NCBI GenBank assembly: GCA_964600235.1
Contig: CAZRIV010000013.1
Location: 62,001 to 126,000 of the forward strand
Reading direction: 5' to 3'
Source of the DNA: MWEI01 sp964600235
GTDB taxonomy: Bacteria; Desulfobacterota; Desulfomonilia; UBA1062
DNA length: 64,000 nt
Each line of letters starts with the position of its first letter. Position 1 is the first letter of the stretch. Made by a program: the position numbers and the translations under genes. The notes beneath the pieces are model-generated. The model ran no database searches. It saw only the letters and a list, made by a program, of their open reading frames with translations, and had not been told where the DNA came from. This document shows, in pieces, positions 44,149 to 53,682 of this stretch.

Positions 44149-45480
44149 ATGAGAAGAAACATCGTACACGAAGGGGCGGAACAGCTCACCTATGAAATCC
44201 GGCAGATCGTTGCCGTAGCCGAAGACCTCAAGAGGCTCGGGCTGGAAATCACGTGGGAGAACATCGGCGATCCCATTGCCAAGGGAGAAAGGCTTCCCCA
44301 GTGGATCAAGGATATCATCATCAAACTGGCATCCGAAGACAGGACCTATGGGTACGTAGCGACCCAGGGAGTCGCCGAGTCCAGGGAGTTCCTTGCCGAT
44401 CTGGTGAACAAGCGCGGGGGGTACCAAGTCACCAAGGACGATATCATCTTCTTTGACGGACTGGGTGACGCCGTTGCCAAGATATTCGGTTACCTGAAAC
44501 GGGAGGCCCGGGTCATCGGACCGTCACCGGCTTATTCAACACACTCTTCGGCCGAGGCTGCCCATTCGGGTTACGAGCACCTGACCTATGAACTCGACCC
44601 GGATAACAACTGGATGCCGGATCTGACAGACCTCGAAAACAAGATCAAGTATAACGACTCCATCGCCGGGATCCTCATCATTAATCCGGACAACCCCACA
44701 GGAGCGGTCTACCCCAGAGGACTGCTCGTCAAGATGGTCGAAATCGCCAGGCGCTACAAGGTATTCATGATCTGCGACGAGACCTACAGCAGGCTCGTGT
44801 ACAGCGGGGCCAAGACAGCACACTTGAGCGAGGTCATAACCGACGTACCGGGTATCGCCCTGAGAGGCATCTCAAAGGAATATCCCTGGCCGGGAGGCCG
44901 ATGTGGATGGATAGAGGTCTTCAACCAGGACAAGCTGAACTTCAAGCGCTATATCAAGAGCCTCATCAATGCCAAGATGCTGGAGGTCTGCTCCACAAGT
45001 CTCCCTCAGCACTCCATACCCCTTGTCATGGGTGACCCCCGATACGAGGAGCACCTCGCTCGGAGAAGGGCCATGTACGAGAAAAGGGCCCAAGAGGCAT
45101 GGAATTTTTTCTCTGGGGTAGATGGCATCAAGGTGAACAGGCCCCAAGGTGCCTTCTATATGTCGGTCCTCTTCGAGGATGGAGCCCTGAACAACCGGCA
45201 GACACTTCCCATTGCCGGATCAAAGGTCTCGGAATATATCGAGAACAAGGTCAAGGGTGTCGAGGTAGACAAGCGCTTCGTCTACTATCTCCTGGGCTCT
45301 ACGGGTATCTGTGTGGTGCCCCTTACAGGCTTCTGCTGCAACAGGAAAGGTTTCAGGATCACGCTCCTGGAGATGAACGATGAAAAGCGGTTGTGGACCT
45401 ACCAGACCATTGCACAGAGCATCAGGGATTATATCGGTTCCACAAGCGGAGCCCTCTCTTCGGGCCACACTTCACTCTAG
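44149..45480 (+). CDS. Class I/II PLP-dependent aminotransferase
   Basis: 443 residues. NIGDPIAKGERLP, GYVATQGVAESREFLADLV, GLGDAVAKIFGYL, NPDNPTGAVYP, CDETYSRLVYS, and the PLP lysine in RGISKEYPWPGGRCGWIE. It is longer than AspC-type enzymes and diverged from the aspC at 16 kb. It belongs to an alanine/aspartate-like branch often annotated simply as pyridoxal-phosphate-dependent aminotransferase. Specificity is not assignable. The alpha/beta hydrolase gene follows on the same strand. Confidence 0.88.
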   Translation: MRRNIVHEGAEQLTYEIRQIVAVAEDLKRLGLEITWENIGDPIAKGERLPQWIKDIIIKLASEDRTYGYVATQGVAESREFLADLVNKRGGYQVTKDDIIFFDGLGDAVAKIFGYLKREARVIGPSPAYSTHSSAEAAHSGYEHLTYELDPDNNWMPDLTDLENKIKYNDSIAGILIINPDNPTGAVYPRGLLVKMVEIARRYKVFMICDETYSRLVYSGAKTAHLSEVITDVPGIALRGISKEYPWPGGRCGWIEVFNQDKLNFKRYIKSLINAKMLEVCSTSLPQHSIPLVMGDPRYEEHLARRRAMYEKRAQEAWNFFSGVDGIKVNRPQGAFYMSVLFEDGALNNRQTLPIAGSKVSEYIENKVKGVEVDKRFVYYLLGSTGICVVPLTGFCCNRKGFRITLLEMNDEKRLWTYQTIAQSIRDYIGSTSGALSSGHTSL

Positions 45481-45541
45481 GCTGTATGTCTTGCACGGCA
45501 GGAGGTCTCATGCTTCTCTGCCGGGCATATCCGTGTGACTG

Positions 45542-46411
45542 ATGATACTGGACCGTAAAGCTGAAATCGCATTCCCTTCGGGCACTGACATCATTGTCGG
45601 CACCCTTTTCATCCCCAAAGCCCAGGTCCCCTTGCCGGCCCTTATCATCAGCCATGGAGCCCTGGACTTCAAGGAAAACTACTACGAACTCTGCGAACAC
45701 CTTGCCGCTCGAGGCATCGCATCCCTGGCTATCGATATGCACGGCCACGGTTCGAGCGGGGGGAGTCGCCTTTTCGTCAATATGGATGACTGGGTGATGG
45801 ATATCAGGTGCGCCATTGACTTTCTGGAAAAGACACCCGAAATCAGTAAGGGGTCTATCGGGGTATTCGGGCTGTCTTCGGGCGGAACGGCTGTACTCGA
45901 GGCGGCACTTGTGGATCCGAGGATACGCTGCATCATAGCCCTGGACGCGACAGTGAGGAACACCTTGAACCGGGCTGAATCCCTGGGCATGAGGATCCTG
46001 GGGGTACTGGGCCTCATCAAGCGCATCATTACCAAAGATGACCTGCGGATCTCCATGGTGGGCCCTTTTCAGAAGGTAGAGGCGGCATCGGACCCGGAGG
46101 TCAACCGAAGATGGAAGGAAAATCCGAAGGTCCTGGAAATGTGGTCTGCCTTCCCCATCCCTGGGGCAAGCCCTTCCCTCATGGTGGACACCATCAAGAG
46201 GGTACATCGCATAACCTGCCCTACCCTTGTGATTCATGGCGAGGATGACAAGGTGGATCCGGTGATGAGCGCGCACATGCTGTTCCATGCACTCACCTGT
46301 ATCAAGAGCCTGCATATCGTCCCGGGCAACGGCCACCTGGGCCATATGGACAGAAACAAGAGCATCGTCATGGAGCTGACATCGAGCTGGGCGCAAAACC
46401 ACCTGATTTGA
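45542..46411 (+). CDS. Alpha/beta hydrolase (dienelactone hydrolase / lipase-like)
   Basis: 289-residue serine hydrolase: oxyanion region IISHGALDFKENYY, DMHGHGSSGG, nucleophile elbow GLSSGGTA, acid/loop region VIHGEDDKVDP and catalytic His in GNGHLGHMD. Cytosolic, no signal peptide. Substrate unknown. The ribosome site is weak, so the start could differ by a codon or two. Confidence 0.87.
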   Translation: MILDRKAEIAFPSGTDIIVGTLFIPKAQVPLPALIISHGALDFKENYYELCEHLAARGIASLAIDMHGHGSSGGSRLFVNMDDWVMDIRCAIDFLEKTPEISKGSIGVFGLSSGGTAVLEAALVDPRIRCIIALDATVRNTLNRAESLGMRILGVLGLIKRIITKDDLRISMVGPFQKVEAASDPEVNRRWKENPKVLEMWSAFPIPGASPSLMVDTIKRVHRITCPTLVIHGEDDKVDPVMSAHMLFHALTCIKSLHIVPGNGHLGHMDRNKSIVMELTSSWAQNHLI

Positions 46412-46450
46412 GAAATCAGCTTCTCTGTGCTATCCTTTCGACACAATCAC

Positions 46451-48133
46451 ATGTTCTTACCCACGAGCCGAGATGAGATGAAGGTTCTTGGCTGGGATGA
46501 TCTGGATATCATCCTGGTCACCGGAGACGCTTATATCGACAGCCCTCATATCGGGGTAGCCCTGGTCGGGAAGGCCCTTCACAGGGCCGGATTCCGTGTG
46601 GGCGTCATTTCCCAGCCCGACATCAGGTCCTCAATTGATATCATGAGACTCGGCGAACCGGCCTTGTTCTGGGGCATTACCGCAGGCAGCATCGATTCCA
46701 TGGTCGCCAACTACACCCCCCTGAAAAAACGTCGGAAATCCGATGACTATACGCCGGGGGGGCTCAATACAAAAAGGCCTGACCGGGCGGTTATCATTTA
46801 TGCGAATCTCATCAGGCAGTATGCGAACCGCAGGAAGCCTCTCGTTTTAGGCGGCATCGAGGCAAGCCTGCGGCGCATAGCGCACTATGACTTCTGGTCC
46901 GACAGCATCAGGCGCTCCATCCTCTTTGATGCAAAGGCCGACGTGGTGGTGTACGGGATGGGAGAATACCCGGCTGTTGAGCTTGCCCGCAGGCTGAAAG
47001 GCGGCGAAGATATCAAGGACATGCCAGGCATCTGCTACATCAGCAGAGACATCCCTGACGGATTCACAGGGCTGCCGTCATTCGAAGAAGTCTCCCATGA
47101 CCCCTTGAAATTCACCGAGATGTTTCATACCTTTTACCGGAACAATGTCTCGGCTGCAGGCAGAGGGCTGTATCAGCGGCATCGGGACCGCTACCTCGTG
47201 CACAATCCACCCTGGCCCCTTCTCACGGAGCAGGAACTCGATGCCAGCTATAATCTCGGGTTCGAACGGGAGGTTCATCCGCGGGATCGAGCCCTGGGTG
47301 CGGTGAAGGCCATGGAAACCATACGGTTCTCCATCACCACCCACCGTGGCTGCCTGGGGCAGTGCAACTTCTGCTCCATAACCGTGCACGAAGGCCCCTG
47401 TGTGGTCTCTCGCAGTGAAGACTCCATCATACTCGAAGCACGGCAGCTCTCTACAAACCCCGCGTTCAAGGGCTTTCTCCAGGACGTGGGTGGACCCACT
47501 GCGAATATGTATGGTTTCGCCTGCACGAGGAGGAAAACCCCGGGTCTGTGTCATCAAAGGAGGTGCCTCTACCCGGATATCTGCCCCCATCTGGGGAATG
47601 ATCATCGCAGGCAGAACGATCTCCTGAAAAGGCTCCGGGCCATTCCCGGCCTTAAAAAGGCATTCGTGAATTCGGGTATCCGTTACGACCTGGTATGTGC
47701 CGACAAGCGCCATGGGAATGCGTATCTAGAAGAGCTCGTGGAACACCATGTTTCAGGTCAGATGAAGCTGGCGCCCGAGCATTCGGAGCCGGGGGTGCTC
47801 GGCAGGATGGGCAAGTCCGGCATAGGATCGCTCCTTGATTTCCGGGACCGGTTCCTGAAGATTTCACGCGACAAGGGGAAAAGGCAGTTCCTTACCTACT
47901 ATTTCCTTGCCGCACACCCGGGATGCACTGAAGCCGACATGAGGAGGCTCAAGTCATTCATCAACAAGAACCTCCGGATGAACCCGGAACAGGTCCAGAT
48001 ATTCACCCCCACACCGTCCACCTACTCCACGCTCATGTATTATACCGGGACAGACCCCTTCACCGGTGAAAAGATATTTGTAGAAAAAGACCCGGTATGC
48101 AAAAAGAGACAAAAGGACATCCTGACCGGATAA
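46451..48133 (+). CDS. YgiQ-family radical-SAM protein
   Basis: About 560 residues. FLPTSRDEMKVLGWDDLDI matches the conserved YgiQ N terminus and supports starting at the ATG at 46451 rather than the open-frame start at 46427. A B12-binding-like N-terminal region (VTGDAYIDSPHIGVA) is followed by the radical-SAM cluster motif THRGCLGQCNFCSI and a DUF3362-like C-terminal region (QIFTPTPSTYSTLMYYTG). The reaction is uncharacterised. It lies 16 bases upstream of darP. Confidence 0.9.
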   Translation: MFLPTSRDEMKVLGWDDLDIILVTGDAYIDSPHIGVALVGKALHRAGFRVGVISQPDIRSSIDIMRLGEPALFWGITAGSIDSMVANYTPLKKRRKSDDYTPGGLNTKRPDRAVIIYANLIRQYANRRKPLVLGGIEASLRRIAHYDFWSDSIRRSILFDAKADVVVYGMGEYPAVELARRLKGGEDIKDMPGICYISRDIPDGFTGLPSFEEVSHDPLKFTEMFHTFYRNNVSAAGRGLYQRHRDRYLVHNPPWPLLTEQELDASYNLGFEREVHPRDRALGAVKAMETIRFSITTHRGCLGQCNFCSITVHEGPCVVSRSEDSIILEARQLSTNPAFKGFLQDVGGPTANMYGFACTRRKTPGLCHQRRCLYPDICPHLGNDHRRQNDLLKRLRAIPGLKKAFVNSGIRYDLVCADKRHGNAYLEELVEHHVSGQMKLAPEHSEPGVLGRMGKSGIGSLLDFRDRFLKISRDKGKRQFLTYYFLAAHPGCTEADMRRLKSFINKNLRMNPEQVQIFTPTPSTYSTLMYYTGTDPFTGEKIFVEKDPVCKKRQKDILTG

Positions 48134-48149
48134 ACGAGGTAACCCTGCG

Positions 48150-48677
48150 ATGAAGCGTGAAGACAGACTTATCCATAATCATGTGCTTCCTGAAATGGAA
48201 GAGCCGAAGAGCAAGACCAGGCGTAAAAAAGATATGATAGAGCTTCAAAAGCTCGGGGAGCGGCTCGTGGAACTGCCCGGATCATATTTGAAGAAATCAG
48301 GCATCCCCCAGGAACTGCTGGAAGCGGTCACATCCATGAAGAACATGCGCACCCATGAGGCCAGGCGAAGACACATGCAGCACATAGGCGTTCTCATGCG
48401 TGAGGTTGATCCGGCACAGATCAGAATGGTCCTCAATGAATACTCTCAACCCAGACAGGCGCCGGCTGCCGCGGTAAAAACAGACACAGACGAACCGTCA
48501 CTGGCCCTCATGAGCGGGACAGCGGAGCACATGGAAGACTTGATGAAACGATGCCCTCACGCAGATCGCACAAGGCTGAGACAGCTGGTCAGGAACGCAA
48601 GGGCCGAGGCAGATCAGGGGGGCAAAACACGGGCCCTTACCGCATTAAAGTCCTATCTTGCAGAACTATTGAAATGA
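48150..48677 (+). CDS. darP: Ribosome biogenesis factor YjgA/DarP-like (DUF615)
   Basis: 175 residues, highly charged: KSKTRRKKDMIELQKLGERLVEL, THEARRRHMQHIGVLMREVD, and the C-terminal PHADRTRLRQLVRNARAEA. This is the DUF615 pattern of the 50S assembly factor YjgA/DarP of gammaproteobacteria. A GAGG site precedes the ATG. Probably co-transcribed with the YgiQ-type gene and the small lipoprotein. Confidence 0.88.
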   Translation: MKREDRLIHNHVLPEMEEPKSKTRRKKDMIELQKLGERLVELPGSYLKKSGIPQELLEAVTSMKNMRTHEARRRHMQHIGVLMREVDPAQIRMVLNEYSQPRQAPAAAVKTDTDEPSLALMSGTAEHMEDLMKRCPHADRTRLRQLVRNARAEADQGGKTRALTALKSYLAELLK

Positions 48678-48715
48678 TACGCTTTATCAGATCCAGACAG
48701 ACAAAGGAGGTATCC

Positions 48716-48985
48716 ATGAAAAATCTATTCCAAAAGACCTTCTCCGGAGTGCCGGTCATCCTTGCCTGCATCCTGATTCTGGCCCTCACAGGTTGTGAAG
48801 GCAGCGACACCAAGAAAACCATCACAGACACCGTGGAACAGGTTATGAGTGGTGATGTGGTCAAAAAAGGCGAACAGATGAAAAAAGATGTGGACCAGGC
48901 CATGAAGGAAGAGGCAAGGCGCCTGCTCAAGATGGACAAAGAGACCAGAGATGGAGCAAGTGACGAGAATGAGCAAAAAGAATAG
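48716..48985 (+). CDS. Small putative lipoprotein
   Basis: 89 residues. Signal peptide ends LALTGC (lipobox, Cys about 29). The mature part is short, helical and charged: TDTVEQVMSGDVVKKGEQMKKD, then a Lys/Glu-rich tail. The strong AAAGGAGG five bases before the ATG at 48716 sets the start. Function unknown. Confidence 0.8.
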   Translation: MKNLFQKTFSGVPVILACILILALTGCEGSDTKKTITDTVEQVMSGDVVKKGEQMKKDVDQAMKEEARRLLKMDKETRDGASDENEQKE

Positions 48986-49107
48986 AGCAAGTCAATATCT
49001 TTAGAGTGATTATAAAAGCATGCTTACTGTTGCTGACAGAGATATGAAAAGATATACTTACGATACTTTTTAGAATCTGTTCCTGAATTCAAGAAGGAGG
49101 TTCTTCC

Positions 49108-49899
49108 ATGTCATTCACCGGGAAAGTGGTCTGGATAACGGGTTCATCCTCCGGCATAGGTGAAGCCATGGCCTATGCCCTTGCCGCCAAAGGCGCACAG
49201 CTTGTCCTGTCCGCCCGCAACACGAACAGGCTCCAAAAGGTAAAAGATCAGTGCGCATCTTCCGAGAGGCATCTCATAGTGCCACTGGATCTTGAGGATT
49301 CATCGACCTTTCCAGACAATGTACAGACGGTGCTGGATAAGTACAACCGCATGGACATGCTCATCAACAACGGAGGCATCTCCCAGAGGTCTCCGGCAGC
49401 CGATACCAGCCTGGAAACGGACCGGAGAATCATGGAGACAAACTTCTTCGGCGCCGTGGCACTTACAAAGGCCGTCCTTCCGACCATGCTCAAGAGCGGC
49501 TCCGGCCACATCGTGGTGATAAGCAGCCTGGTGGGCAAGTTCGGCACACCCCTGCGTTCGACTTATTCCGCATCAAAACACGCCCTGCACGGCTTCTTCA
49601 ATTCGCTACGTGCGGAATTATCAGCAACGGGCATCAAGGTCCTCATCGTATGCCCCGGGTTCATCCGCACAAATATCTCCTTAAACGCCCTGTGCGCCGA
49701 CGGGTCCTGTCACGGGGTCATGGACGAGGCCCAGGACAATGGGCTGGCGCCCGAGGTCTGTGCGGAGAAGATAATCCAGTCCATAGAACGAGGCAAGGAC
49801 GAGGTACTCATCGGAGGGAAAGAGCTTCTGGGTGTATATCTCAGCAGGTTTACTCCCGGCATTTTCAACAGGATTATTGCCAAGGCGAAGGTCACCTGA
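49108..49899 (+). CDS. Short-chain dehydrogenase/reductase
   Basis: 263-residue classical SDR. Cofactor motif TGSSSGIGEAMA, NNGGIS, catalytic Ser in VVISSLVGKFG, Tyr/Lys in YSASKHALHGF and CPGFIRTNIS. Resembles DHRS7-like enzymes; an Arg at SARNTNR suggests NADP(H). Strong AAGGAGG. It begins a run of four oxidoreductase/crotonase genes with mdh, a 3-hydroxyacid dehydrogenase and an enoyl-CoA hydratase. Confidence 0.9.
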   Translation: MSFTGKVVWITGSSSGIGEAMAYALAAKGAQLVLSARNTNRLQKVKDQCASSERHLIVPLDLEDSSTFPDNVQTVLDKYNRMDMLINNGGISQRSPAADTSLETDRRIMETNFFGAVALTKAVLPTMLKSGSGHIVVISSLVGKFGTPLRSTYSASKHALHGFFNSLRAELSATGIKVLIVCPGFIRTNISLNALCADGSCHGVMDEAQDNGLAPEVCAEKIIQSIERGKDEVLIGGKELLGVYLSRFTPGIFNRIIAKAKVT

Positions 49900-49910
49900 G
49901 GAAGACGACC

Positions 49911-50846
49911 ATGAACAGGCCAAGAATCCTGATCATCGGCGCCGGGATGGTGGGCTCGTCGAGTGCCGCATCCATAGCAGGCAGACGCCTGGGTGAGGTT
50001 TTCCTCTATGACATGGACGAAGAACTCTGCCGCGGCAGGGCCATGGACATCAATCATTCCCTGCCTTCCAGGGGGAGCGACTCGTATATTACCGGATGTG
50101 CCGGGCTTCAGGAAACCGGCCCGGCAGACATCATAGTGATCACGGCCGGACTGGCGCGCAAGGCAGGCATGACCAGACTCGACCTTCTCAAGCACAATGC
50201 CGGGGTCATAGGCATGCTGGCGCCACAAATCGCGTCCCTGAGTCCGGATGCACGGGTGCTGCTCATTACCAATCCGGTGGATGTGTTGACCTGGCATCTC
50301 AAGAGCCTCTGTCCGGGCATGCGGATCTTCGGGCTCGGGTGCTCCCTCGACATGGTCCGGCTCAGGCAGCTTATAGCACAGACAGCCCGGGTTTCGGTGG
50401 ATGATGTCGCGGCCATGGTCATAGGCTCACATAATGACAACATGATCCCACTCATGGGCCATGCCACCATCAGCGGCATACCCATAGACCGAATGCTGCA
50501 CGAGCAGGAGATAGAAAAAATTGCCGTGTCAACACGCACGGCAGGCAGTACGATCGTCAACCTCATGAAGAGCCATAGCGGCCACTATGCAGCCGGCGAG
50601 GTTATTGCTCAGATCGTTGAGTCCATGGCCATGGACAGGGGCATGGTATTTCCATTAAGTATCTGTCTCAACGGCGAATACGGATACCATGACATCTGCC
50701 TTGCCCTTCCGAGCGTCGTTGACAGAACCGGTGTAAGGAAGATCATCGAGCTTGAGCTGAACGAAAAGGAAAAGGCCTCTCTCGATACCTGTGCATTCAT
50801 CATGAGATCCCAGATACGTTCTCTAGGGGGTTATGTATCATCATGA
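49911..50846 (+). CDS. mdh: Malate dehydrogenase (LDH/MDH superfamily)
   Basis: 311 residues. NAD motif IIGAGMVGSSSA, cofactor Asp in YDMDEEL (NAD-specific), TAGLARKAGMTRLDLL (substrate Arg pair), NPVDVLTW and the catalytic His in GSHNDNMIP. The ARKAGM form favours malate over lactate. The sequence is fairly diverged from common bacterial MDHs, so another 2-oxoacid is possible. Start at 49911 follows GAGGAAG. It comes 11 bases after the SDR gene. Confidence 0.87.
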   Translation: MNRPRILIIGAGMVGSSSAASIAGRRLGEVFLYDMDEELCRGRAMDINHSLPSRGSDSYITGCAGLQETGPADIIVITAGLARKAGMTRLDLLKHNAGVIGMLAPQIASLSPDARVLLITNPVDVLTWHLKSLCPGMRIFGLGCSLDMVRLRQLIAQTARVSVDDVAAMVIGSHNDNMIPLMGHATISGIPIDRMLHEQEIEKIAVSTRTAGSTIVNLMKSHSGHYAAGEVIAQIVESMAMDRGMVFPLSICLNGEYGYHDICLALPSVVDRTGVRKIIELELNEKEKASLDTCAFIMRSQIRSLGGYVSS

Positions 50847-51074
50847 AGAAATCACCCGGCATGGAATACCCCCAAAAACGATGTCATACGGGTCCGGCCC
50901 TTTACGGACATCCCGTTTTCATTAGGAAGACCCCTGTATAACCGAGGAAGGCACTGCGGTAAGGGGAGAAAATACTTACCCATCCATGACATGAACGGGC
51001 TGAATCTTAATTGTTTTTCAGCAAAGAATATGGAGTCGCGCAAAGGTCTTTAAAGAGTTCCCGGGGAGGTTCCC

Positions 51075-51986
51075 ATGCGGCAGCAGACCATCGGATGGAT
51101 CGGGACAGGGGTCATGGGCGCTCCCATGTGCTCTCATATCATAAAGGCGGGCTTTCCCGTCCGTATCCACACCAGGACCAGGGAGAAGGCCTCAAGCCTT
51201 CTGGACATGGGGGCCTCATGGTGCTCCTCGCCCAGGGACGTGGCTGAGAAGAGCGAGATCATCTTCACCATGGTTGGATATCCCGAGGACGTGGATGAGG
51301 TATATTTTTCAGAACTTGGGATCATGAGCAATGCCAGTCCCGGGACCATCCTCGTTGACATGTCCACATCAAGACCCTCCCTGGCTCAGAAGATCTCCCA
51401 TGAGGCGGTAAAACGCGCTTGCCGTGCCCTGGATGCCCCTGTGTCCGGCGGAGATGTGGGGGCACGTGAGGCCACGCTGGCCATCATGGCGGGAGGAGAA
51501 AGGGAGAGTTTTGAACATGTCCTGCCGCTGCTGAGAACGCTGGGCAGGACCATTTCCCTCATGGGGGGGCCCGGCGCCGGCCAGCACACCAAGATGAGCA
51601 ACCAGATCCTGATTGCATCCACCATGATCGGGGTCGTGGAGTCTCTCCTGTACGCCTGTAAGGCAGGGCTCCATCAGGAAGCGGTCATAGACATCATCTC
51701 AGAGGGCGCTGCAGGCTCCTGGTCATTGAATAACCTCGGAAGACGGATCATCAGGGGCGATTACCATCCCGGGTTCTTTATCAGGCATTTTATCAAGGAC
51801 ATGGGCATTGCCCTGGATGAGACGCGCAGGATGAGGCTCTCGTTACCCGGGCTTGCCCTTGCGAGTCAGTTCTATACTTCAGCGTCAGCCCTGGGATATG
51901 ATGATCTGGGCACACAGGCGATCTACAAGGTTTTCGAAAGGATGAATGCCATAGATCCCTTAAGCAATTCATGCTCAGGAGGCTGA
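51075..51986 (+). CDS. 3-hydroxyisobutyrate dehydrogenase-like NAD(P) oxidoreductase
   Basis: 303 residues of the beta-hydroxyacid dehydrogenase family. N-terminal IGWIGTGVMGAPMCSHI, TMVGYPEDVDEV, the substrate-binding DAPVSGGDVGA and the catalytic lysine in GAGQHTKMSNQ. Could act on 3-hydroxyisobutyrate, tartronate semialdehyde or a related acid. GGGGAGG precedes the ATG. Four bases separate it from the next gene. Confidence 0.9.
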   Translation: MRQQTIGWIGTGVMGAPMCSHIIKAGFPVRIHTRTREKASSLLDMGASWCSSPRDVAEKSEIIFTMVGYPEDVDEVYFSELGIMSNASPGTILVDMSTSRPSLAQKISHEAVKRACRALDAPVSGGDVGAREATLAIMAGGERESFEHVLPLLRTLGRTISLMGGPGAGQHTKMSNQILIASTMIGVVESLLYACKAGLHQEAVIDIISEGAAGSWSLNNLGRRIIRGDYHPGFFIRHFIKDMGIALDETRRMRLSLPGLALASQFYTSASALGYDDLGTQAIYKVFERMNAIDPLSNSCSGG

Positions 51987-51990
51987 TATC

Positions 51991-52764
51991 ATGAATGTAA
52001 TCACCACAAAACAGGACCGTATTACCACCATCGTCATCAACCGCCCTGAGGTACGCAATGCCGTGGATGGCCCTACTGCCGCCCAACTCGCACAGGCATT
52101 CAAAGAATTCGACGCAGATGATACCGCCGACGTTGCAGTGCTCACCGGGTCAGGCGGTAACTTCTGTGCAGGCGCCGACCTGAAGGCCATCAGTTCCAAG
52201 ACAGGATATAACCGCCTTGACGAAACAGGTGATGCCCCCATGGGCCCTTCAAGAATGGTCCTGAGCAAACCTGTTATTGCTGCAGTTGCCGGCTTTGCAG
52301 TGGCAGGGGGTCTCGAACTTGCCCTCTTCTGCGATCTGAGGGTGGTGGAAAGAGATGCCGTATTCGGGGTGTTCTGCAGGAGATGGGGTGTACCACTCAT
52401 AGATGGCGGCACCATAAGGCTGCCCCGGCTCATCGGGCTGAGCAGGGCACTGGATCTCATCCTCACGGGCAGGCCTGTCGGCGCCGAGGAGGCCTATGCC
52501 ATGGGACTGGCAAACCGTCTGGTCGAGAACGGCACAGCCCTTCAGGAGGCACAAAAACTTGCGGGTGAAATCGCCCGGTTTCCGCAGACCTGCCTCCGCC
52601 ATGACCGCATGAGCGCGCACGAGCAGACCGATCTCAGTGGCGATCAAGCCTTTCTCAACGAATTCCGGCACGGCATGAAATCCATCACCAGCAATGAGAC
52701 ACTTACAGGCGCCCAAAGGTTCACGGCCGGGAAAGGGAGGCATGGGACCTTTAAAAAAGAGTGA
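51991..52764 (+). CDS. Enoyl-CoA hydratase/isomerase (crotonase family)
   Basis: 257 residues. Crotonase oxyanion motifs GGNFCAGADLKAI and AVAGFAVAGGLELALFCDLRV. The second catalytic glutamate region reads FGVFCRRWGVPLIDGG, where Glu is not at the usual place, so this is more like an uncharacterised crotonase than a typical hydratase. AGGAGG precedes the ATG. Probably co-transcribed with the upstream 3-hydroxyacid dehydrogenase. Confidence 0.88.
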   Translation: MNVITTKQDRITTIVINRPEVRNAVDGPTAAQLAQAFKEFDADDTADVAVLTGSGGNFCAGADLKAISSKTGYNRLDETGDAPMGPSRMVLSKPVIAAVAGFAVAGGLELALFCDLRVVERDAVFGVFCRRWGVPLIDGGTIRLPRLIGLSRALDLILTGRPVGAEEAYAMGLANRLVENGTALQEAQKLAGEIARFPQTCLRHDRMSAHEQTDLSGDQAFLNEFRHGMKSITSNETLTGAQRFTAGKGRHGTFKKE

Positions 52765-52862
52765 CCCGGGTTGATCTTTGCCTTTACCAAACTAATATTA
52801 CTTTCATGTTATCCACACAAAATGACGATAAATAGACTATTCAAAAGTCCAGGAGAACAATC

Positions 52863-53663
52863 ATGAATAAGCGCAGACTGTTTCTGTCATCTCTCATCGG
52901 GATCATCCTCTTTGCCTGCGGTGGCGGGGGGGGTGGAGGCGGAGGAGGAGGAACAGACACTGGGAGCACGACCATCAATACGCAGGAGTATTTCAACAAG
53001 GATGAGACCAGGACATACACCTACAGTGTAACGTCTGTTGACGGATCTACATATGCATCCACAACCCAGACATTGGTCTACAGTTATGAACAGATACCAA
53101 CGATCCCGAGCAAATACGGATATTCCGGTGCCGTTGCAGGTCCTTATTATCTCGAGACACAGACCATAGATGGTACGGTCGATACCCTCACTTACATCAG
53201 CGCCACAGGAACCCCGATTGTGATGGATGATCTATCCGTATACACTATGAATGATGGAGATCTCACGATTTCAACAGGCTATATGCCCGCAGAAAAGACC
53301 ATCGGCACGGATTATACCATGAACAGCACTCAGACTCTTATGATCTCGGACCCGGATTCCGGGACCGTAGGCGAAAATGTAGGCACCTTGGACACCAGGT
53401 ATACTGTCAGGGTTCTTGGACCGGAGAACATAACAGTCAATGGAACCTCTTATGAGGCTATCAGGACCCAGGAAACCGCATCTTCGACAACAACAACCAG
53501 CCAAATATCCCTGACCATCAATTCTTCATCGAGTGTCTGGTATGGGAAGAATATCGGCCCGGTAAAGATAGTCGCAAATAATACCACTACTGCTACAGAC
53601 GGAATCCAGACCATAACAGGATCCAGTTCCGTTATCAGTGAATTGACCAGCGTGACCCCTTAG
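52863..53663 (+). CDS. Putative lipoprotein with poly-glycine linker
   Basis: 266 residues. Signal ends IILFAC (lipobox, Cys19) followed by eleven glycines, a surface-tether linker seen in deltaproteobacterial lipoproteins. The rest is Thr/Ser-rich and beta-strand-rich (YTYSVTSVDGSTYAS; TRYTVRVLGPENITVNG), without catalytic motifs. CAGGAGA ribosome site. Convergent with the transglycosylase gene. Confidence 0.8.
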   Translation: MNKRRLFLSSLIGIILFACGGGGGGGGGGGTDTGSTTINTQEYFNKDETRTYTYSVTSVDGSTYASTTQTLVYSYEQIPTIPSKYGYSGAVAGPYYLETQTIDGTVDTLTYISATGTPIVMDDLSVYTMNDGDLTISTGYMPAEKTIGTDYTMNSTQTLMISDPDSGTVGENVGTLDTRYTVRVLGPENITVNGTSYEAIRTQETASSTTTTSQISLTINSSSSVWYGKNIGPVKIVANNTTTATDGIQTITGSSSVISELTSVTP

Positions 53664-53682
53664 CCTGGCAGCCTTCAGCCCT

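Noticed and set aside
45422..46402. 326-codon minus-strand frame antisense to the alpha/beta hydrolase gene
   Set aside because: The plus-strand gene has the complete Ser-Asp-His hydrolase pattern; this one has Arg/His/Asp-rich antisense composition.
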